Source: CAZOLI01 sp964580675 | Lineage (GTDB): Bacteria > Planctomycetota > MHYJ01 > CAYXQY01 | Length of the DNA stretch: 48,098 nt | Direction of reading: 5' to 3' | Assembly: GCA_964580675.1 (NCBI GenBank) | Contig: CAZOLI010000024.1 | Coordinates: 1 to 48,098 of the forward strand | Shown here: in pieces, positions 35,884 through 44,665 of the stretch | Layout: every line of letters begins with the position of its first letter | Position numbering within the stretch: position 1 is the first letter of the stretch | The notes under the pieces: model-generated | Seen by the model: the letters and a program-made list of their open reading frames with translations, nothing else | Told to the model about the DNA's origin: nothing | Databases searched by the model: none | Program-made: the position numbers and the translations under genes

Positions 35884-36078
35884 TTTCTTTGTCTTTCCAA
35901 ATGTCAACAGAAATCAAGATCGCGACGAACGACGTATAACCCCGCCAGATCCCATCTTTGATCCTTCAGGAAGTATTCAAATGGAAACATTGTAACAAAC
36001 GAATTCCCGGCGATAAAAGGCCGCCAGTTTCTTATCATCGACAGATGGACGATTTCATTTGAACCGGGCCGGTTTCCA

Positions 36079-37437
36079 TCAATCAGATTGACAGAGGGCT
36101 TCGATTTCACCAACCTCTTTTGGCACATCATCCGTAAGCACCTCACAACCCTCCTCCGAAACCACTACGTCGTCCTCAATCCGCACCCCCATACCCGACC
36201 AGCGATCCGGAACGTCGTTTCTCCTTCCTGAAACGTACAATCCCGGTTCAACCGTCAACATCATGCCCGGTTTCAGTTCCGTCCATCCCGGTTCACTGAC
36301 ACCAAATTCACGGTATGGCCCGACGTCGTGAACATTCAAGCCCAGCCAGTGACCAATCTTATGCATAAAGAACGATTTGTATGGAGGATCATCTTCTCCT
36401 TCAGGGGTTTCCGTGAGTTCCTCCGGATCCCCGTCCAGAAGCCCCAGACGAACCATGCTCTCGGTCAGCATCTGAACCGTCCGGTTCTGAAGTTCATTAT
36501 ACGAAACCCCCGGTTCAATCATATCAATTATTTCCTTCTGACAGTTCAGCACTTCATTGTAAAAGGTTTTCTGATCGTCCGAGAACGTTCCGTCAACCGG
36601 AATCGTCCGTGAAATATCCGCACAGTGAAACTGGTACGAGGCCCCGGTATCGATCAGCACGAGGTCCTCCGCGTTTAGCCGGTCTTCGTTGTCGTGGTAA
36701 TGCAGAACAGTGGCGTTGTCCCCTCCCGCCACAATGGTCTTAAAGGCGTTACCAACAGCGCCCCGTCGCCGGTATTCCCCGTCCAGCATCGCCTCGAGTT
36801 CGTATTCGAAAAGACCCGACCGACATTCCTTAAAAGCCCGAATCAGACCCTTCCACGTGATCTCGATGGCACGCCGGTGAAGGTTGAGTTCCTCGGGGGT
36901 TTTTCGCATTCGCATCTCGTGTAGCACCTCCGATGGATCGCGAATCTCCACGGGGGGGCGCTTCCTGGACCGTGCACTGGCCCGAATCGTCTGAAGTACC
37001 GAACGAAGTGTTTCGTCAAAATGATCATAACGACCAAAAGGGGTGCAGACGGAACGGTACCCGGCCACAAACTCCTCGAGTTTCTCCTCAATCTGATCAG
37101 CCGGCAACCCCTCGTCCGCTCGATATTCCTCGGCCGCTTCTTCAGGGGAGGGAATTTCCCCCGTCCAGACTTCTTCCTCCGGATCACGACAGGGAGAAAA
37201 AAGAACGAATCCATAATCCGGATGATCCCTGAAAAGAACGGCGTAGGTACCGGGATTTGCATTTCCCGTCAGATAATACAGGTCCAGGTCCGGCCAGTAT
37301 GGATGGTTCTGGTCATCGGAACGGGTTACTTCCGGTGCGGGAGGAAACACAGCGACGTCGGCCTTCATTCGGGAGCGAAACTGTTCCCGGCGCTTTTGAT
37401 ACGTCTCCGGTTTAATTTTTTCTTTTTTCTTGGTCAT
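36079..37437 (-). CDS. pepP: Xaa-Pro aminopeptidase (M24B)
   Basis: A 452-residue cytoplasmic metallopeptidase that removes N-terminal residues preceding proline. An N-terminal AMP_N domain (TYQKRREQFRSRM, DLDLYYLTGNANPGTYAVL) is followed by the pita-bread fold with the five di-metal ligands visible: Asp in LIDTGAS, Asp in CADISRT, His in MHKIGHWLGLNVHDVG, Glu in VEPGLYV and Glu in GVRIEDDVVV. Length fits the E. coli PepP class (about 440). It follows pth by 83 bp on the same strand and probably belongs to the same array. Confidence 0.95.
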   Translation of the reverse strand: MTKKKEKIKPETYQKRREQFRSRMKADVAVFPPAPEVTRSDDQNHPYWPDLDLYYLTGNANPGTYAVLFRDHPDYGFVLFSPCRDPEEEVWTGEIPSPEEAAEEYRADEGLPADQIEEKLEEFVAGYRSVCTPFGRYDHFDETLRSVLQTIRASARSRKRPPVEIRDPSEVLHEMRMRKTPEELNLHRRAIEITWKGLIRAFKECRSGLFEYELEAMLDGEYRRRGAVGNAFKTIVAGGDNATVLHYHDNEDRLNAEDLVLIDTGASYQFHCADISRTIPVDGTFSDDQKTFYNEVLNCQKEIIDMIEPGVSYNELQNRTVQMLTESMVRLGLLDGDPEELTETPEGEDDPPYKSFFMHKIGHWLGLNVHDVGPYREFGVSEPGWTELKPGMMLTVEPGLYVSGRRNDVPDRWSGMGVRIEDDVVVSEEGCEVLTDDVPKEVGEIEALCQSD

Positions 37438-37520
37438 CTCCGATCACGATAAGGGTCAAAGTAGCAGGTTCGACGAAATCCGGCATTTTCCCGGTTCCAG
37501 ATCCCACTACAGTCTCCTCC

Positions 37521-38120
37521 TTATGAAGAGTTCTCTTCACACCCGTTTCCACCATTGTTGAATCTGTTCATCGCCTCGGCCATCCCTTTCCGGGCCCAGC
37601 AGGAAATGGCCCGATTCCCCCGCTCGAAAATACCGGACATTACCTTCTCTTCGTCAGTGGTAAAATTGTCCAGGACATAATTCCGGGGGGACACCCCTTC
37701 GGGAGGCCGTCCGATGCCGATACGAAGCCGTGGCACCTCCTTTGTTCCCGCCGCGTCAAGAACGGAATTCATTCCTCCGTGACCACCGGAGCCTCCGGAG
37801 GCCCGCAGGCGGATCTGGCCAATCTCAAGATCCATGTCGTCATAGAGCACCATCATTCGTTCATGGGAAACGTCGAACTGCTCCCGGAGAGCCCGATATC
37901 CCTGACCGGACGCATTTATGTAGGTCGCTGGCAGCGACAGCACGCCGGATTCGGACGAGGCGTCAAAAATGGTTCCGGATGTCCAGATGGCCCCATCAAG
38001 GGTCTGATCAAATCGAAGGCGATGCTGACTCGCAATCCAACGGACAAGCCTCGATCCGGCATTATGACGGGTACCCCGGTATGGACGACCGGGATTTCCC
38101 AGACCGTAGATAACCCGCAC
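37521..38120 (-). CDS. pth: Peptidyl-tRNA hydrolase
   Basis: Recycles peptidyl-tRNAs dropped from ribosomes by cleaving the ester bond. The 199 residues hold the bacterial Pth signatures: GLGNPGRPYRGTRHNAG with the catalytic His, the LPATYINASG stretch, VLYDDMDLEIGQIRLR with the conserved Asp, and GGSGGHGGMNSV. It starts with GTG at 38120, overlapping the rplY stop by one base (TAGTG), so the two are coupled as in the common ctc-pth pair. The last 25 residues (NNGGNGCEENSS) are an unconserved tail. Confidence 0.97.
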   Translation of the reverse strand: MRVIYGLGNPGRPYRGTRHNAGSRLVRWIASQHRLRFDQTLDGAIWTSGTIFDASSESGVLSLPATYINASGQGYRALREQFDVSHERMMVLYDDMDLEIGQIRLRASGGSGGHGGMNSVLDAAGTKEVPRLRIGIGRPPEGVSPRNYVLDNFTTDEEKVMSGIFERGNRAISCWARKGMAEAMNRFNNGGNGCEENSS

Positions 38121-38827
38121 TACTCCGCCGGCTCCTCGGATTCGGCTTCTCCTTCGGCGGGTTCAACACCGACTTCAGCCTCTTCCTCACCAGGTTCAAG
38201 CTCTTCTTCTTCGCCAACAAGTTCCGGCTCCATGGCCGTGGGACCCACTTCGGCCTCCTCTTCTTCGGCAAGAATCTCACGGGCTTCGTGAACAGAAAGA
38301 ATCAACCGATCGTCGGCCATGGCCGGCTCAACCCCTTCCGGAAACACAACGTCCTTGACGTGGACGGTATCACCAATGTCCAGATTGTCAATGGGAACCG
38401 GAATCTCCTCCGGTATATTGTCCGGGTCACAGGTAACGGTCAGGGTCATCAGATGCTGTTCCATGTAAGCCCCCGTCCCGGACAGAACTGAGGAAGTTCC
38501 GGTCGTTTCGACCGGCACCTGGACCTCAATCGGTTTGTCCAGGGACACCCGGACAAAATCCACGTGAAGAGCGTCTTCGCCAAGATGATCCCACTGAATG
38601 TTCTTTATTTTGACCACTTCCGCATCACCGTCGAATTCCAGCTCGTATAGTGGGGGGGCGTCGGAAAATGCCCTCATAAATTCCTGTTTTTCACATTTCA
38701 GAAGCAGATTATCCTTCCCGTTCCCATAAAGCACCGCGGGAAGGAACCCTTCCTTGCGCAGTTTAAACACCCGATTCGAACCGGTTTCCTCACGTTCTTC
38801 CGCCTGAATTGTCGCTGTCTCTACCAT
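38120..38827 (-). CDS. rplY: Ribosomal protein bL25, long Ctc form
   Basis: A 235-residue 5S rRNA-binding protein of the general stress (Ctc/TL5) type. The N-terminal L25 domain has GSNRVFKLRKEGFLPAVLYG; the beta-rich C-terminal Ctc domain spans roughly 95-185 (VDFVRVSLDKPIEVQVPV, NIPEEIPVPIDNLDIGD). After about residue 185 the chain becomes an extremely acidic Glu/Ala/Pro tail of about 50 residues, a feature seen in Ctc proteins of many non-enteric bacteria. It lies between prs and pth, the classic order. Confidence 0.96.
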   Translation of the reverse strand: MVETATIQAEEREETGSNRVFKLRKEGFLPAVLYGNGKDNLLLKCEKQEFMRAFSDAPPLYELEFDGDAEVVKIKNIQWDHLGEDALHVDFVRVSLDKPIEVQVPVETTGTSSVLSGTGAYMEQHLMTLTVTCDPDNIPEEIPVPIDNLDIGDTVHVKDVVFPEGVEPAMADDRLILSVHEAREILAEEEEAEVGPTAMEPELVGEEEELEPGEEEAEVGVEPAEGEAESEEPAE

Positions 38828-38914
38828 TTTCTCGTTTTTGAAATTCTATTTTGCTCGTTCATTACCACGTCGATATTTCGGTGCCGGGCCCTCCAAATCC
38901 AGCGTTATTCTTCA

Positions 38915-39856
38915 TTACACGAATAACTCACTTACGGAACGGTCCTCGTGAATCCGAAGAACCGCTTCTCCGAGAAGTTCGGAGATGGAAAGCACCCGGA
39001 TGAAATCCGGGTAATCATCGCTTGGTGAAATTGTGTCCGTAATGATGCATTCCGCAATTTCCACGGAGGCCATCTGCTCAAGAGCATTTTCACAGAATAT
39101 GCCGTGAGTTGCCATTAAGTAAGCGTTTTTGGCCCCATGGTCCCGGACGATCCTTACCGCTTCCATCATGGATCCCCCCGTGGATATCATGTCGTCCAGG
39201 ATGAGGCAGTTTCGGTTTTCGACGTCCCCGATCACGTGAACGGCCTCGGTATCCTCGGGACCAATCCGTCGTTTGTCGACAATGGCGAGGTCCGCATCCA
39301 GTCGTTTCGCGTAGGCCCGGGCCATTTTCACGTTCCCCACGTCCGGGCTGACCAGACAGAGGTCGGGAATATCCTGCTTCTTAATGTATTCCAGCATGAC
39401 CGGAGCGGCGTAGAGATGGTCAAGGGGAATATCAAAAAACCCCTGGATCTGACCGGAGTGAAGATCCACCGTGAGCACCCGATCCGCTCCCGACGTTGTC
39501 AGGAGATTTGCCACGAGTTTCGCCGAAATCGGGGTGCGTCCTTCAGCTTTCCGGTCCTGCCTTGCGTACCCAAAATAAGGTAATACCGCCGTAACCCGTT
39601 CGGCACTCGCACGAACGAGGGAATCAATCAGAATCAGTAGTTCCATCAGGTTTTCGTTCACCGGCGGCTGGGTGGATTGCACCACGAACACATCGGTGCC
39701 CCGAACGTCGTCTTTTATCTTCACGCTTATTTCCCCGTCCGGAAACCGTCCCACTTCCGCATCTCCGAGCGGGATGTCGAGGTACGACGCCATACGATCG
39801 GCCAGTCCGGGATTGGCATTACCGGTAAACAACTGCATCATGGGTTTTTCGTTCAT
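38915..39856 (-). CDS. prs: Ribose-phosphate pyrophosphokinase
   Basis: Makes PRPP from ribose 5-phosphate and ATP, feeding purine, pyrimidine, histidine and NAD synthesis. The 313 residues show all hallmarks: LFTGNANPGLADRMA at the start, the FPDGE flexible region, the catalytic-loop precursor YFGYARQDRK, DLHSGQIQGFFDIPLDHLYA, SPDVGNVKMARAYAKRL, and the PRPP loop LILDDMISTGGS. An AAGGAG lies about 12 bases before the ATG. It follows glmU by 18 bp and precedes rplY by 87 bp. Confidence 0.98.
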   Translation of the reverse strand: MNEKPMMQLFTGNANPGLADRMASYLDIPLGDAEVGRFPDGEISVKIKDDVRGTDVFVVQSTQPPVNENLMELLILIDSLVRASAERVTAVLPYFGYARQDRKAEGRTPISAKLVANLLTTSGADRVLTVDLHSGQIQGFFDIPLDHLYAAPVMLEYIKKQDIPDLCLVSPDVGNVKMARAYAKRLDADLAIVDKRRIGPEDTEAVHVIGDVENRNCLILDDMISTGGSMMEAVRIVRDHGAKNAYLMATHGIFCENALEQMASVEIAECIITDTISPSDDYPDFIRVLSISELLGEAVLRIHEDRSVSELFV

Positions 39857-39874
39857 GGGAGGACTTGGCTCCTT

Positions 39875-41158
39875 TTAATCGTCTTCGCTGGTTTGGTTTT
39901 CCTGTTTATGTATACGACGGGCCGGAACCCCGACTGCTGTTTCCCCTTCGGGAATGTCCTCGTTCTGAAGCACCACCGCACCGGCTCCGGTTCGGCTGTT
40001 TTCCCCCAGGGTAACGGGCGCTACAAGTACGGAATTGCTTCCGGTGGATGCACCATCCTTTATGGTTGTCCGGTGCTTCCGTACACCATCGTAATTGGCC
40101 GTTATCGTTCCAGCCCCGATGTTTACGTCCCGCCCTATTTCGGCATCACCAAGGTACGCAAGATGCTTCGCCTTGGTGTTTGACCCGATTTCGGAATTCT
40201 TGGTCTCTACATAATTACCGATTTCCGCTCCGTCTTCAAGGATGGTTCCTCGCCGCAAATGACAGAACGGACCGAGGTGGCAATTTTCCCCGATCTGGAC
40301 CCCGTTTCGAACCACCACAAAAGGTTCAATCACGGTTCCACGGCCAATTGTTACTTCCGGTTCCACATATGTATGTGCGGGAGATAACACTTCGACCCCA
40401 CCGCGGGAAAGGCGTTCAAGTACCTGCTTCCGAATCAGATCGGTTACAACCCGGCGCTGAGTCGGTGTGTTGACCCCCTGAATTTCCCGGGAATCCTCGC
40501 ATTTGACCCCCTTGACTCGACCCCCCTCCCGTTTGAGTTCCGCAATCAGATCAGTCAGGTAAATCTCCCCGGACGCCTTCCGCTCTTCCAGAGCCTGAAT
40601 GTGTTTCTCACAGGCGGTCAGGTCGATCATCATTACCCCGGAATTGATCTCGTTAATTTCTCGTTCTTGGTCACCGGCCACTGCTTCTTCGACAATTCGC
40701 TCGACGTCTCCCTCTGAATCACGCACCACTCGTCCGTAGCCGGAAGGGTCCGCTACTTCCGCTGTCAGTATCGTCACGTCGGCCTCCTCCTGCACATGTG
40801 ACTCCCGAAGGGCTTCCAGGGTCTCCGGCCGGAGACCGGGGACGTCCCCGCAGAGCACAAGCAAATGATCCACGTTACTGGTTGCATCGTGTGCAAGAGC
40901 CACCTGAACGGCATGTCCGGTTCCCCGCTGACGCTCCTGGTGTATCCAGTCCACGTCCTGATCGGAAAACGCTTCTCGGACCTGTTCCTCCATATGCCCC
41001 ACGACCACCGCCGGTGAACGAGCACAGACGGCCCGTGCCACGTCCAGTACGTACTGAAGCATCGGGCGGCCGAGCAACGGCAGGATGACCTTCTGCCGGT
41101 CCGGGCCCATTCGAGTTGCTTTTCCCGCGGCCAGAATGAGCGGCTTAACCTCGGTCAT
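39875..41158 (-). CDS. glmU: Bifunctional GlmU (UDP-GlcNAc synthesis)
   Basis: Acetylates glucosamine 1-phosphate and then uridylates it to UDP-GlcNAc for peptidoglycan and LPS. The N-terminal pyrophosphorylase has PLILAAGKATRM, LVLCGDVPGLRP and GYGRVVRD. The C-terminal left-handed beta-helix acetyltransferase has VETKNSEIG, HLAYLGDAEIG with the catalytic His, and NIGAGTITANYDG. At 427 residues it is slightly shorter than E. coli GlmU (456). The nucleotide loop reads GKATRM where GxGTRM is usual, and the following PKVLH is QKVIL; the key Arg and Lys remain. I chose the ATG at 41158 (MTEVKPLILAAG); the 36-residue extension is not conserved. Confidence 0.93.
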   Translation of the reverse strand: MTEVKPLILAAGKATRMGPDRQKVILPLLGRPMLQYVLDVARAVCARSPAVVVGHMEEQVREAFSDQDVDWIHQERQRGTGHAVQVALAHDATSNVDHLLVLCGDVPGLRPETLEALRESHVQEEADVTILTAEVADPSGYGRVVRDSEGDVERIVEEAVAGDQEREINEINSGVMMIDLTACEKHIQALEERKASGEIYLTDLIAELKREGGRVKGVKCEDSREIQGVNTPTQRRVVTDLIRKQVLERLSRGGVEVLSPAHTYVEPEVTIGRGTVIEPFVVVRNGVQIGENCHLGPFCHLRRGTILEDGAEIGNYVETKNSEIGSNTKAKHLAYLGDAEIGRDVNIGAGTITANYDGVRKHRTTIKDGASTGSNSVLVAPVTLGENSRTGAGAVVLQNEDIPEGETAVGVPARRIHKQENQTSEDD

Positions 41159-41274
41159 GCCTCGATTCACGAAACACAAATTTACACTCAAAAAGGCGAT
41201 AAACCTCGAATTCTGCCCCTGCACTCCTCGGATATCGGAGAGCGAAAACCATCCCGAACGAGCCAATCGGTGAA

Positions 41275-42153
41275 TTAAAACTTTATTTGAACACTCACAA
41301 ACGGACCTTCCCAGCTCAAATCCAGCTCCGTCACGTCCGCATCCACCTCCAGGCCGGTTTTTTTGTAACCAATCGAAATCGCTCCCGGGGTGTTTCCTAT
41401 ATAGTAACGAAGACCCGCTTCATAATGATAACTCTTTCCGCTGATCGAACTTACCTGACCGCTCAGGCCCCTGGCCTCTCCATACACTTCATATGTCTCG
41501 CTGACCCCCGTCGCGAATGTTGCCCCCAATTGGGGAATGACGCCGGTCGTGGATTCGGAAGCGGTCTCCCCGGTGGTCTCGTTCTTTACTTCTGCTTTCA
41601 TATCAACAACGTTGGTCTGCAAAAACGCTTCAACGGTAATCGGTCCGCCGGACACCTTGTACCCGTATCTCAGATCGTAGTAATCAATTCGTAGGCTGGA
41701 ATCCACCTCATCCGAAGCGCTGTACGTTTTCCCGTCCACGGTAATGGACGTTTCCAGGGTTTTGGTTCCTTCGAATCGAACCAGGTGGCCACCAAGGCTG
41801 TAAAACGATCCCCCCGGTGATTTGATCTGGACCCGGCCAAAAAGATTCTTCTCCCGTTCGAGCCCCAGGTCATCCACGACGTCCACCGTGGTATCGCCCT
41901 GGTCCGTGTCCAGCTCAAACGTTCCACTGGGATCCTGCCGCCACATGCCCGCTTCTGCCGATACGCCGGGTGTCAGAATAGCGGCGGCGGGTTTTAGCAT
42001 ATTCCGTTGATTGGTTTGAAGGGTCTCTTCGCCCAATACACCGGACGGTTCCTTAATCTGAGCAACACCGGATGTCTGCAGACCCAGAACGGCGACAAAC
42101 ACAAAGAACCCCCAGATCAGGAACGGGGGACGTGTTCTTTTTGAAAATTGCAT
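41275..42153 (-). CDS. Outer-membrane beta-barrel protein of unknown family
   Basis: A 292-residue protein with a signal peptide (WGFFVFVAVLGLQTSGVAQ), a short linker and about eight to ten alternating amphipathic strands (FYSLGGHLVRFEG, RIDYYDLRYGYKVSGG, YHYEAGLRYYIGN, GAISIGYKKTGLEV), ending VSVQIKF with the C-terminal Phe expected for BAM-inserted barrels. Size resembles OmpW/OprG-like small barrels, but I cannot name the family. The ATG at 42153 has AGGAG six bases upstream. It is inserted between prmC and glmU in an otherwise cytoplasmic housekeeping array, so co-expression with envelope precursor synthesis is possible. Confidence 0.8.
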   Translation of the reverse strand: MQFSKRTRPPFLIWGFFVFVAVLGLQTSGVAQIKEPSGVLGEETLQTNQRNMLKPAAAILTPGVSAEAGMWRQDPSGTFELDTDQGDTTVDVVDDLGLEREKNLFGRVQIKSPGGSFYSLGGHLVRFEGTKTLETSITVDGKTYSASDEVDSSLRIDYYDLRYGYKVSGGPITVEAFLQTNVVDMKAEVKNETTGETASESTTGVIPQLGATFATGVSETYEVYGEARGLSGQVSSISGKSYHYEAGLRYYIGNTPGAISIGYKKTGLEVDADVTELDLSWEGPFVSVQIKF

Positions 42154-42318
42154 TGTGCTCTCCTGCCAGTAATTCCGAGGAAGAAACGAAACAACGAATA
42201 ATTTACAGCATGAAAGGGTCACCTGTTGCCTATCAACCTAACGAAGTAGGATCGGAAATGCAAATTTCTGACGGGCCTGCGGAAACAGCCGTCGATGGAC
42301 AGGAAATCCTCTTCTGTG

Positions 42319-43221
42319 TCAGGCCTGCTGTGCAATCAGTATACGCCGTTTCCCTCTGTGATCACGATGCAGCCGGACCCGGGAAAACCCGGATTCACGG
42401 ACAATTCGTTCTCCCTCCTCCACGTGAAATTCCGATAGTTCCATGCCAAAAATTCCTCCGGCACGAAGAAGTTTCCGGGCCAGCTCCGATACCTCTTCGT
42501 AGAACCGATTCCGGGAATCAGGGGAAACGAGTGCCTCCTCAGGTTCAAATTCTCTGACGTTCGGGGGAAGACTTTCGACTTCCTCCTCTTCTATGTACGG
42601 GGGATTTGAAACCACGGCATCAAACGAGGCTCGATTATTCAGATTCCGCTGGAGTCCCGAATCCCGAAGATCTCCCGCAATCCATTCCACCCGCTCCTCA
42701 AGGTCATGTATCCGGGCGTTCTCCCGTGCCACCTCGAGTGCTCCTTCGGAGACATCAACGCCAGCCCCCCTTCCCTTCTCCGTTTCCAAACAACATGTTA
42801 TCAGGATGACACCACTGCCGGTGCCCAGGTCACAGAAGCGGGGTTCGTTTCCGGCCCGGGCCATCAGATGTTCGTCTGACAGTTTGCCCAGAACCTGCTC
42901 AACAAGCACTTCCGTTTCGGGTCTCGGGATCATAACCCGCTCATCCACCCGGAAGGAACGGGAGTAAAACTCAGCGGTGCCGGTGATGTACTGAACCGGT
43001 TCGTTGTTTCTCCGGCGTTTGACGTACCGACGGAACGCCTCCCATTCGTCCGTAGAAATTTCCCGATCCTGAAGAAGGGGAAGTTCCGTCCGGTTTACCC
43101 CCATCACGTCGGCCAGAAGCAACTGTGCCGTTACCCCGGGGGATTCAATGCCCGCCTCGGCGAGAACGTCCGTTGCTCCGTCAAGAACCCGCCGGACGTG
43201 GAGGGAATCAGGTCTCTCCAT
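42319..43221 (-). CDS. prmC: Release factor glutamine methyltransferase
   Basis: Methylates the Gln of the GGQ motif in RF1 and RF2 with S-adenosylmethionine. The 300 residues have an N-terminal helical domain (VRRVLDGATDVLAEAGIESP), YITGTAEFYSRSF, MIPRPETEVLVE, the SAM motif DLGTGSGVILI and the catalytic VSNPPYIEEEE. The ATG at 43221 lies inside the 3' end of prfA (14-base overlap), coupling the enzyme to its substrate; the longer upstream frame only shadows prfA. The prfA-prmC pair is one of the most conserved gene neighbourhoods. Confidence 0.97.
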   Translation of the reverse strand: MERPDSLHVRRVLDGATDVLAEAGIESPGVTAQLLLADVMGVNRTELPLLQDREISTDEWEAFRRYVKRRRNNEPVQYITGTAEFYSRSFRVDERVMIPRPETEVLVEQVLGKLSDEHLMARAGNEPRFCDLGTGSGVILITCCLETEKGRGAGVDVSEGALEVARENARIHDLEERVEWIAGDLRDSGLQRNLNNRASFDAVVSNPPYIEEEEVESLPPNVREFEPEEALVSPDSRNRFYEEVSELARKLLRAGGIFGMELSEFHVEEGERIVRESGFSRVRLHRDHRGKRRILIAQQA

Positions 43222-44332
43222 TGTCGGATGACGTGTTCTGAAACAATCCGTCTCCGTCCTCACCACCCATCTTTTCCAGCTTCTTCCGCCGGTTTTTCTC
43301 CCGGAGCTGCTCAAGGTGCTCGTCCAGGTTGCCCTCGAGAAATGATTCGAGGTTGTGCGTGGTAAACTCAATCCGATGGTCGGTGATGCGGTTCTGCGGG
43401 AAATTATAGGTGCGGATTTTCTCGCTTCGCTCACCACTTCCGATCTGGTTCCGCCGCATTTCCTCCCGTTTTTTTCGCTGTTCTTCCTTCTTTTTCTGAT
43501 GAATTCGGGTACGGAGGAGCCGCCGGGCGAGTTCCCGGTTTCGATGCTGGGATTTTTCGGTCTGACATTCCACAACCACGCCTGTTGGTTTATGCTCCAG
43601 GCGCACTTTGGTTGCCACTTTGTTCACGTTTTGCCCGCCCGGTCCGGATGAACGCATCGCGGAAAACTCAATGTCCTCGTCGTTCAACTCCACCTCCACC
43701 TCCTTCGGTTCGGGGAGAACGGCCACGGTGGCGGTGGAGGTGTGTATGCGGTCTCCGGACTCGGTTTCCGGAACGCGCTGGACCCGGTGTGTGCCACTTT
43801 CAAACTGAAACGTGTCGTACGCCTCCTCCCCTTCCACGGAAAACGTCATGTTTCGAATGCCGTCCTGATCCGTTCGGCTTTCGTTCATGATTTCGATGTC
43901 CCAGCCGTTTTCGTCAATGAGGTACCGGTACATCCGGAACAGATCCGCGGCGAACAGAGCGGCTTCATCACCGCCTGCGCCCGCGCGTATTTCAATTATA
44001 CATTTGTTTACGGTTTCCTCCTGTTCGGCCAGGAGACGGTTCTCAAGCTTCCGTTTGAGGTGTTCTTTCTTTTCCCGGTATTCCTCGAGTTCACTCCGGG
44101 CAAGTTCCACGATTTCGGAATCCTCGTCCTCCGACTCAACAACGTCCTCCAGTTCCTCGATTTCCGACTCAATTTCCTGAAACTCCCGATATTTTTCAAC
44201 GATCGGCTCGAGCCGTCCTCGCTCCCGGTGCAGCTCCCCTACGTCCGCCACCTTCTCAAGGGTGTCCGGGTCCTGAAGAATTTCGTCGATCTCCTCCATC
44301 CGATCCTCAAGTTCCTCTAATTTTGCTTCCAT
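43208..44332 (-). CDS. prfA: Peptide chain release factor 1
   Basis: Terminates translation at UAA and UAG. The 374 residues contain the class-1 hallmarks: the codon-recognition PxT tripeptide as PET in RVPETESGDRIHTS, the catalytic GGQ in SSGPGGQNVNKV and SQHRNRELARRLL after it. PxT rather than SPF marks it as RF1, not RF2. The acidic N-terminal helices are somewhat longer than in E. coli (360 residues). It heads the long minus-strand array prfA-prmC-omp-glmU-prs-rplY-pth-pepP. Confidence 0.97.
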   Translation of the reverse strand: MEAKLEELEDRMEEIDEILQDPDTLEKVADVGELHRERGRLEPIVEKYREFQEIESEIEELEDVVESEDEDSEIVELARSELEEYREKKEHLKRKLENRLLAEQEETVNKCIIEIRAGAGGDEAALFAADLFRMYRYLIDENGWDIEIMNESRTDQDGIRNMTFSVEGEEAYDTFQFESGTHRVQRVPETESGDRIHTSTATVAVLPEPKEVEVELNDEDIEFSAMRSSGPGGQNVNKVATKVRLEHKPTGVVVECQTEKSQHRNRELARRLLRTRIHQKKKEEQRKKREEMRRNQIGSGERSEKIRTYNFPQNRITDHRIEFTTHNLESFLEGNLDEHLEQLREKNRRKKLEKMGGEDGDGLFQNTSSDNGET

Positions 44333-44551
44333 AAGTCCATTTTTTTAAAAAAGCTATTAATTCTCCCCGACAATTCCTATTTCGGAGATTCATTAACGCG
44401 GGTCATTCTGAAATGGATCCGTTTAATTCATTTGTATTATAAAACGTTTCCGATAAATATTCATAACCAGACACATGATACCTATCTTTATATTTCCTCC
44501 CTCTCCGGATCCTGTTAGAATGAAAATCGTCATCCGGAAACAACGAGGAGA
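44333..44551. other. Divergent intergenic region between prfA and ispE
   Basis: AT-rich and without a gene. On the minus strand a TATAAT (44441-44436) could be the prfA -10, but its -35 is poor. On the plus strand TTGTAT (44432-44437) and TAAATA (44454-44459), 16 bases apart, are an alternative for ispE. An 80-residue minus-strand frame across 44423-44665 has no recognisable content. Confidence 0.35.
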
Positions 44552-44587
44552 ATTGTTCCGAACCGAACAATGATTTAAAAATTGTTC
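44552..44587 (+). promoter_or_regulatory. Operator-like dyad plus third half-site upstream of ispE
   Basis: ATTGTTC (44552-44558), six bases, then GAACAAT (44565-44571) form a perfect 7-bp inverted repeat; the half-site ATTGTTC recurs at 44581-44587. Three copies of one 7-mer in 36 bp, 80 bases before the ispE ATG, look like a regulator-binding cluster. Confidence 0.45.
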
Positions 44588-44665
44588 ACGGTTGTCGCAG
44601 AATCCGGTTTCACCATCCACGTTTTCGCGGAAAAAGGGGGACTCCCTTTTCAATACGATGGGCAC

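Noticed and set aside
42319..43575. 418-residue version of prmC starting far upstream
   Set aside because: The extra N-terminal part is only the antisense-free frame-shifted shadow of prfA; family homology begins at the ATG at 43221.
44423..44665. 80-residue minus-strand frame between prfA and ispE
   Set aside because: No family content, crosses the repeat cluster and has no ribosome site.
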